Assembly (NCBI GenBank): GCA_036936605.1
Contig: JAUPFV010000003.1
Coordinates: 105,099,278 to 105,163,277 of the forward strand
Length of the DNA stretch: 64,000 nucleotides
Reading direction: 5' to 3'
From: Limnanthes douglasii subsp. nivea
Taxonomy: Eukaryota; Streptophyta; Magnoliopsida; Brassicales; Limnanthaceae
The notes beneath the pieces were generated by a model, which worked only from the letters and a program-made list of their open reading frames with translations, had not been told where the DNA came from and ran no database searches. Position numbers and translations under genes: made by a program. The stretch's first letter is position 1. Every line of letters begins with the position of its first letter. Shown here one piece after another: positions 59,701 to 64,000 of this stretch.

Positions 59701-60062
59701 ATATAATACCTTAGGGCTTGTTCCCTTCGGACGTGCCTCCACCACAATCACCTTTTTAGGACTTTTGAGTTCGGAACTCTCACTCTCACCAGTTCCCTCT
59801 TCATCATCAGTAGTGGAATCAATTCCGTTGGAGTAGTTGCGCTTGTCACAGTCTACTAGAGTATGAAATGGGATTTCTTCATTATCCACATACTTTCATA
59901 CGGGACCCAGGGTCCTCTTCGGAGAGGTCTCATGGAACAGAAGCACCATGTCAGACTTGATCCAATCATCTCTCTTGTCTAAAGATTCTATTACTTCATT
60001 GGTATACTTATCAATACCCGCCTGAATAGAAGAAGCTGGTGGGTCAGACAACCCACCAAAGA
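59700..60062 (-). pseudogene. Antisense ORF remnant of second Tat element
   Basis: The - strand reads GGLSDPPASSIQAGIDKYTN then EVIESLDKRDDWIKSDMVLL and, past a stop, IDSTTDDEEGTGESESSELK and SPKKVIVVEARPKGTSP. The acidic C-terminal part is homologous at the DNA level to the + strand ORF end at 60740-60850, including GAAGGGAACAA(G/A)CCCTAAGGT. It is opposite in sense to its element's pol. The N-terminal part is cut off at the junction near 60045. Confidence 0.65.
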
Positions 60063-60852
60063 TTCCAAATAAGGACAAGAAACGTAAGGCCAACAGTAAT
60101 GAAAAGGCTGTCAAGAAGAAGAAAGTTACTCTATGAGCAGAGATAATTTATCGTCATTTTGAAATCCCTCCTCTAGCTCCTGCTGATCCTACCTTACAAG
60201 AGGAAGTTCCACCCAATCTCTATTTCGAACAGGCTACTGGTGATGGTAATGAAGAGGTAAACCTTGACACTTTTCCTAACATCACCGTCCTCCCAATTCG
60301 TCCAACGTTGTGTCCCAAAATGGTGAGACTTACAAGATATCTAGGGAGCAAGATACGTTGAGCCATTCCATCTTGGGTTATATTCATCGAGTGCTTGTTC
60401 TGGAGAGACAAGTAAGGGATCAAACTATTAACATCAACTCCCTGACTACAAAAAAGAAAAGCTTGACGACCGATGTTCTCAGCACTCAACAAAGCATAAA
60501 ACTATTGAGGAAGGAAAAAGCGAATTTAGCTGCCCAACTACTTGAGTCGGAAAAGAAGAGCAAAAAGATCCAAACCAAGTACTCCAATCTGGAGATTTTT
60601 TCCTCAAATGATATCACAACTTCAAAGGAGCAACTACAAACTAAGGACAATATTATCCAGACTTTATCTGATGATAAAGTCAAGTTGGCAAAAAATGTTT
60701 GGGAGAAGAACGAAGAAGTGGTGACAAGCGCAACTACTCCAGTGATATTGATTCCGAAGATGATGAATAAGTGGGGTGAGAGTTCAAGTGATGAACTCAA
60801 AATTCCCGAAAAATATGGTGGTGAAGAAAAAATTGAAGGGAACAAACCCTAA
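60060..60852 (+). pseudogene. Antisense ORF of third Tat element, coiled-coil C-terminus
   Basis: A first frame (from about 60030) reads EAGGSDNPPKIPNKDKKRKA and NSNEKAVKKKKVTL, a basic nuclear-localisation-like stretch. It is followed by a stop, then AEIIYRHFEIPPLAPADPTL and NLYFEQATGDGNEEVNLDTF. After a frameshift the open frame 60310-60852 (180 codons) has a long predicted coiled coil: KLLRKEKANLAAQLLESEKK, SKKIQTKYSNLEIF and KEQLQTKDNIIQTLSDDKVK. It ends in an acidic tail. Extra ORFs antisense to gag-pol, with basic and coiled-coil regions, are known in Tat elements. Their role is unknown. Confidence 0.6.
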
Positions 60853-60884
60853 GGTTACATTATGTATTTTTTGTTTGAAAGACT

Positions 60885-61330
60885 AAAGTCCTTGGATGGC
60901 CAAGATATTTTGTTGCATTGTTTGTTTAATCTTTATGTTGTAAAACTTTAAAGTCCTTGAATACTCAAGGCATTTTGTGTATCAGAGATCGGTTCTACTC
61001 CGATCAGACTTTAATATCACATTCCTCTTTGTTAAAATTTTGTTTAACTCTTTAGGGCCAATATTTAAATAGCCTTTTGATGTATTGGACAAAAACATCA
61101 AACATCCTCAACCACACGTGTTTAATGAATCCGATCATGTTTTTAATGAATCCGATCACCTCAAAAATACTTGAGAGGCCGGGTGTTTAATAAGTATTTA
61201 ATATCCGAACTGAAACAACATTGCACCAGACTTTTGAAGAAGGTAAAATACATTATTGAAAAAACCCGGACACCTCATTAAAACCTCTCCGTGCCACTAG
61301 TGTAGGAAAGAGTATGCCCCATAATATTTA
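60885..61330 (-). repeat. Post-pol 3' region of third Tat element
   Basis: Contains two diverged units with AAAGTCCTTG...(C/T)CAAG(A/G)(T/C)ATTTTGT (about 60890 and 60950), matching the 73-bp units at 59.55-59.69 kb in inverse orientation. ATGAATCCGATCA is duplicated near 61125 and 61145. The conserved motif CCTCATTAAAACCTCTCCGT then GCCAC lies at 61270-61295, with GGAAAGAGTATGCCCC after it. Confidence 0.7.
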
Positions 61331-61389
61331 CATTGATATTTAAAAAGTAAATATTTAAAAAAATGTTTTACTCTAAGTATAACCTGAGA

Positions 61390-62440
61390 TGTTCAACATT
61401 CTATGGGTGTTTAAGTGCTCTCCCTTCTTTGTCTTGAAGCCTGTATGTTCTTGGTTTAACCTTCCCACAGACCATATAAGGGCCTTCCCAGTTCGGAGCC
61501 AGCTTCCCAAACGGCTTTTCCTTGGTGTGTAAAAAGAATTTTCTTAAAACTTTGTCCCCTATTTGAAAATTCCTTCTTTTGATTTTGGAGGCAAATCTGC
61601 TCCTCATCAAGCCTTGAATAATGCGTTGTTCCCAGATGTGCTTTAATTATTTTTTCTTCAATCAATTCCAACTGATTCCTAACTGCTATATCATTAGCAT
61701 GTTCAGAATAGTTTTGGACTCTGTAGGATGGTAAAGTAGCTTCTATGGGGTGTAATTGCATCCATCCCATAGACCAAAGCAAAAGGAGACTCTTGTGTGG
61801 AAGCTCGAGGTGTAGTTCGGTAGGCCCATAGTACTTCTTGTAAATAACTTGGCCACTTTCATGCAGCTCTTTCCAATTTTTTCTTCAATCCAGACAAAAT
61901 TGTTCTATTTGCTACTTCAACCTGGCCATTTGCTTGAGGGTGGAAAGGAGAATAAAAACAATGTTAAATTCTTCTAGAGGTACAGAATGCTTCTATATCT
62001 TTATTATCAAACTGTGGCCCATTATCTGTAGTAATTTTTTGGGGAGCCCCAAATCTGCAACATATGTTAGATAAAATAAATTTAATATCTTCCTTCGAAG
62101 GGGTTCCAGCCAAATGAGTTGCCTCTATCTACTTAGAAAAATAGTCAATAGCGACTATGATAGTTCTACATCCAACGGATGCCATAGAAAGAGGCCCAAC
62201 TAGATCCATACTCTATCTGGCAAAAGGTATTGGTTCAGATATGGATTTCATAAGAATTGCTGGCACATGAATTTCATTCTCATACTTTTGACAAAGATCA
62301 CATTTTTTCACCATTTCTTTAGCATTTGCTATTATGGTTGGCCAGTAGTATCCCGCTAATATGACTCTTCTGGTTAAGGCCGTATAGCCATAGTGTGCAG
62401 AACCTTCTCCATCATGTAGCTCAGATAATACCACTTGGGA
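61390..62440 (-). pseudogene. Integrase of third Tat element
   Basis: The - strand reads VVLSEL-type sequence SELHDGEGSAHYGYTALTRR then VILAGYYWPTIIANAKEMVK and KCDLCQKYENEIHVPA, the HHCC zinc-binding end. The core follows: MDLVGPLSMASVGCRTIIVA, IDYFSK, ITTDNGPQFDNKD and FHPQANGQVEVANRTIL, so all catalytic blocks are recognisable. The C-terminal part (61610-61401) is KLAPNWEGPYMVCGKVKPRT then YRLQDKEGRALKHP. Several stops (for example before MDLVGP and after FSK) interrupt it. Confidence 0.8.
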
Positions 62441-62639
62441 TTATTTAAATGCTAAGGAACGCAGGAGAGGTCTGCTGAAAGATTTTTAGTAAAGAAATTA
62501 TCTTAATATCAAAAAAACCACGAGCCTTGTACTTGATCCTTTTTGCCACAACTTTATCCGGAGGCAATATCCCATCCGATATGTATTGGAGAAGAGCATA
62601 TCTCCAATCTTTAGGTTGAATAACAAGTATATTCATATT

Positions 62640-63620
62640 TTATTCACTCTCTTTTTCCAGACCTGTCCATACGGATGGACATTTTTACACAAGGAACCCA
62701 TGGGTAAGATTCAGAATAAGCTATAGTTGCCAAAGAGTCTGCCAGAGTATTTTCCGATCTTGGAATGTGCTCATAGCGGATATTTTTGAAGTTTGCGGCA
62801 ACTTCTTTCAACATAAGCAAGTATTTAATCAACTATTATTTCTTTGCTTCAGATTTCCCTTGAACATGGTGAATCAACAATTGGGAATCACTCATTAACC
62901 GGACTCTCTTTGATCCACATAGGAGAGCCAGCTTAAGACCAGCTATGGCTGCTTCATATTCAGACTCATTTTTAGAAGCTCTAAAACCAAAACATATGGC
63001 ATGGTACATATTGTCACCATATGGAGAATTTAGACAAATCCCAGCTCCACAACCCATAGTACTTGATCCACCATCAGTTTGAACTACCCATTCTTTCTTA
63101 GATTGGTTTTCAGATTCCTGTCCGGAGGATCTATCAGCATGGAATTATACCAAGAATTCAGTTACTGACTGGGCTTTAATTGATGTTCGAGGTGCAAAGT
63201 CAATATCATAATCACCCAGCTCTACTGACAACTTGGTCATTCTACTTGACACATTAGCTTTCTGAAGAACACTTTTCAAGGAGAAAGATGTTCGAACAAC
63301 AATAGAATGAGCTTGGAAGTATGGTCTAATTTTCTTGCTGCAATTACTAGGGCAAATGCCAGTTTTTCTAACTTCAAATATCTTCTTTCAGCATCCAACA
63401 GACTCTTACTGATGTAATACACCGGAAGAGGGTAATTGTCTACCTCTCTTACCCGCACAACACTTATTGCATATTCTGACATAGCTAGATATACATAGAG
63501 CTTTTCCCCTCGAACAAGTTTGAAAAGGGTTTTGGGTAAGGATAAATGCTTCATGATTTCAATAAAAGCCTGGTCATACTGTGGAGACCAATTGAAGTCT
63601 TTATCATTCCTAAACACTTA
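62640..63620 (-). pseudogene. Tandem RNase H domains of third Tat element
   Basis: gypsy RNase H (63617-63276): DFNWSPQYDQAFIEIMKHLS, LAMSEYAISVVRVREVDNYP and LPVYYISKSLLDAERRYLKL. The second RNase H follows (about 63110-62690): TDGGSSTMGCGAGIC-type sequence, FGFRASKNESEYEAAIAGLK, RLMSDSQLLIHHVQGKSEAK and HIPRSENTLADSLATIAY. The DS residue that is changed in the second element is intact here. Confidence 0.8.
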
Positions 63621-63689
63621 GAAGAATGGAGAGCACTTGTCTAATGATCTTGAGACAAACTTATTCAATGCAGCCAGACGTCCTGTCAG

Positions 63690-64000
63690 TCTTTGAACTT
63701 ATTTAATATTCCAAAGAGGGTCCATTGCTTGGTAAGGCATTAAGCTGATCCAAATCAGGCTGAATTCCCTTCTCACTTATTATATAGCCCAAGATCTTTC
63801 CAGATCGGACCCCAAATACACATTTCTCAAGGTTCAATTTTAAATTTGCAGCCTCTAAATTGGAGAACATTTCTTGGAGGCCACATATGTGTGAATCTTC
63901 CTTCAAGATTTTAACCATCATATCATCTATGTAAACCTCTATGTTTCTTCCAATCTGATTAGCAAAAGCTCTATTCACTAACCTCTGATAAGTGGCCCCA
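63690..64000 (-). pseudogene. Reverse transcriptase of third Tat element (partial)
   Basis: FANQIGRNIEVYIDDMMVKI (YIDD at about 63933-63922) is followed by EKCVFGVRSGKILGYIISEK and QPDLDQLNALP. The upstream RT motifs lie beyond the window edge. Very similar to 56580-56830 in inverse orientation. Confidence 0.85.

Larger units (their letters stand above)
53084..60045 (+). mobile_element. Second Tat-lineage gypsy element, 3' truncated at a tail-to-tail junction
   Basis: The order is LTR, gag, protease, RT, RNase H, a second RNase H-like domain, integrase, conserved post-pol motif (GGGGGCATACTCTTTCCTAC at 59231), a 73-bp tandem duplication, then an antisense ORF remnant. The extra RNase H before integrase and the antisense ORF identify the Tat lineage. 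The 3' LTR is missing: the element meets the inverted third element near 60045. Many stops and frameshifts (for example in protease, integrase and between the gag frames) show it is inactive. Confidence 0.8.
60045..64000 (-). mobile_element. Third Tat-lineage gypsy element (truncated by window end)
   Basis: Same family as the second element but inverted. From the right edge leftward on the - strand: RT, RNase H, second RNase H, integrase, the post-pol motif (61270-61320), and an antisense ORF on the + strand (60060-60852). It lacks a 3' LTR because it joins the second element tail to tail. The 5' part lies outside the window. It has fewer breaks than its partner and keeps YIDDMMV and a normal TTDNGPQF. 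Confidence 0.8.

Noticed and set aside
60486..60845. 119-codon - strand ORF rich in Phe/Ser
   Set aside because: Mirror of the Lys/Glu-rich coiled-coil frame on the + strand; the composition is that of a shadow.

Overview
The window looks like gene-poor, AT-rich nuclear DNA from a flowering plant, most likely a dicot. It has one intron-containing plant transcription-factor gene with canonical GT/AG splice sites. Nearly everything else recognisable is decayed plant transposon sequence: Ty3/gypsy, Ty1/copia, LINE, MULE, TRIM and foldback elements. No bacterial-type operons, rRNA or CRISPR arrays were seen. All calls come from reading translations and aligning repeats by eye, so boundaries outside the bHLH gene are approximate unless terminal repeats fix them.

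Layout. 0-1.4 kb: a foldback element with long imperfect inverted arms. 3.3-6.5 kb: a decayed + strand coding remnant resembling the extra ORF of Tat-lineage gypsy elements, interrupted by a gypsy fragment. 8.4-9.2 kb: a small TIR element. 10-19.1 kb: a heavily mutated Tat-like gypsy element on the + strand, with gag, RT, RNase H, integrase, a 70-bp tandem array after pol and an antisense ORF remnant. 19.4-19.8 kb: a 420-bp hairpin MITE. 21.6-24.3 kb: the only intact gene, a seven-exon bHLH112/bHLH123-like transcription factor on the - strand (435 aa). 24.8-25.6 kb: a TRIM just upstream of it. 25.8-31.7 kb: an old copia element carrying a nested SINE-like insertion. 31.8-34.9 kb: a copia element whose two halves face each other, each joined to an LTR end. 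35.0-37.0 kb: a gypsy element reduced to LTRs, a protease fragment and the 3' end. 38.1-39.3 kb: a young 1.17-kb LTR element with a perfect 5-bp target-site duplication. 39.5-43.8 kb: an L1-type LINE on the - strand. 44-52.6 kb: a decayed MULE transposase, a second LINE ORF1 and blocks of a recurring ACGCAACC-type motif. 53.1-64 kb: two related Tat-lineage gypsy elements joined tail to tail, forming a large inverted repeat centred near 60.05 kb.

Apart from the bHLH gene, probably nothing here makes a functional protein. The most interesting structures are the inside-out copia element at 31.8-34.9 kb, which looks like an autointegration product, the tail-to-tail Tat pair with convergent antisense ORFs, and the motif blocks that flank and interrupt the MULE.
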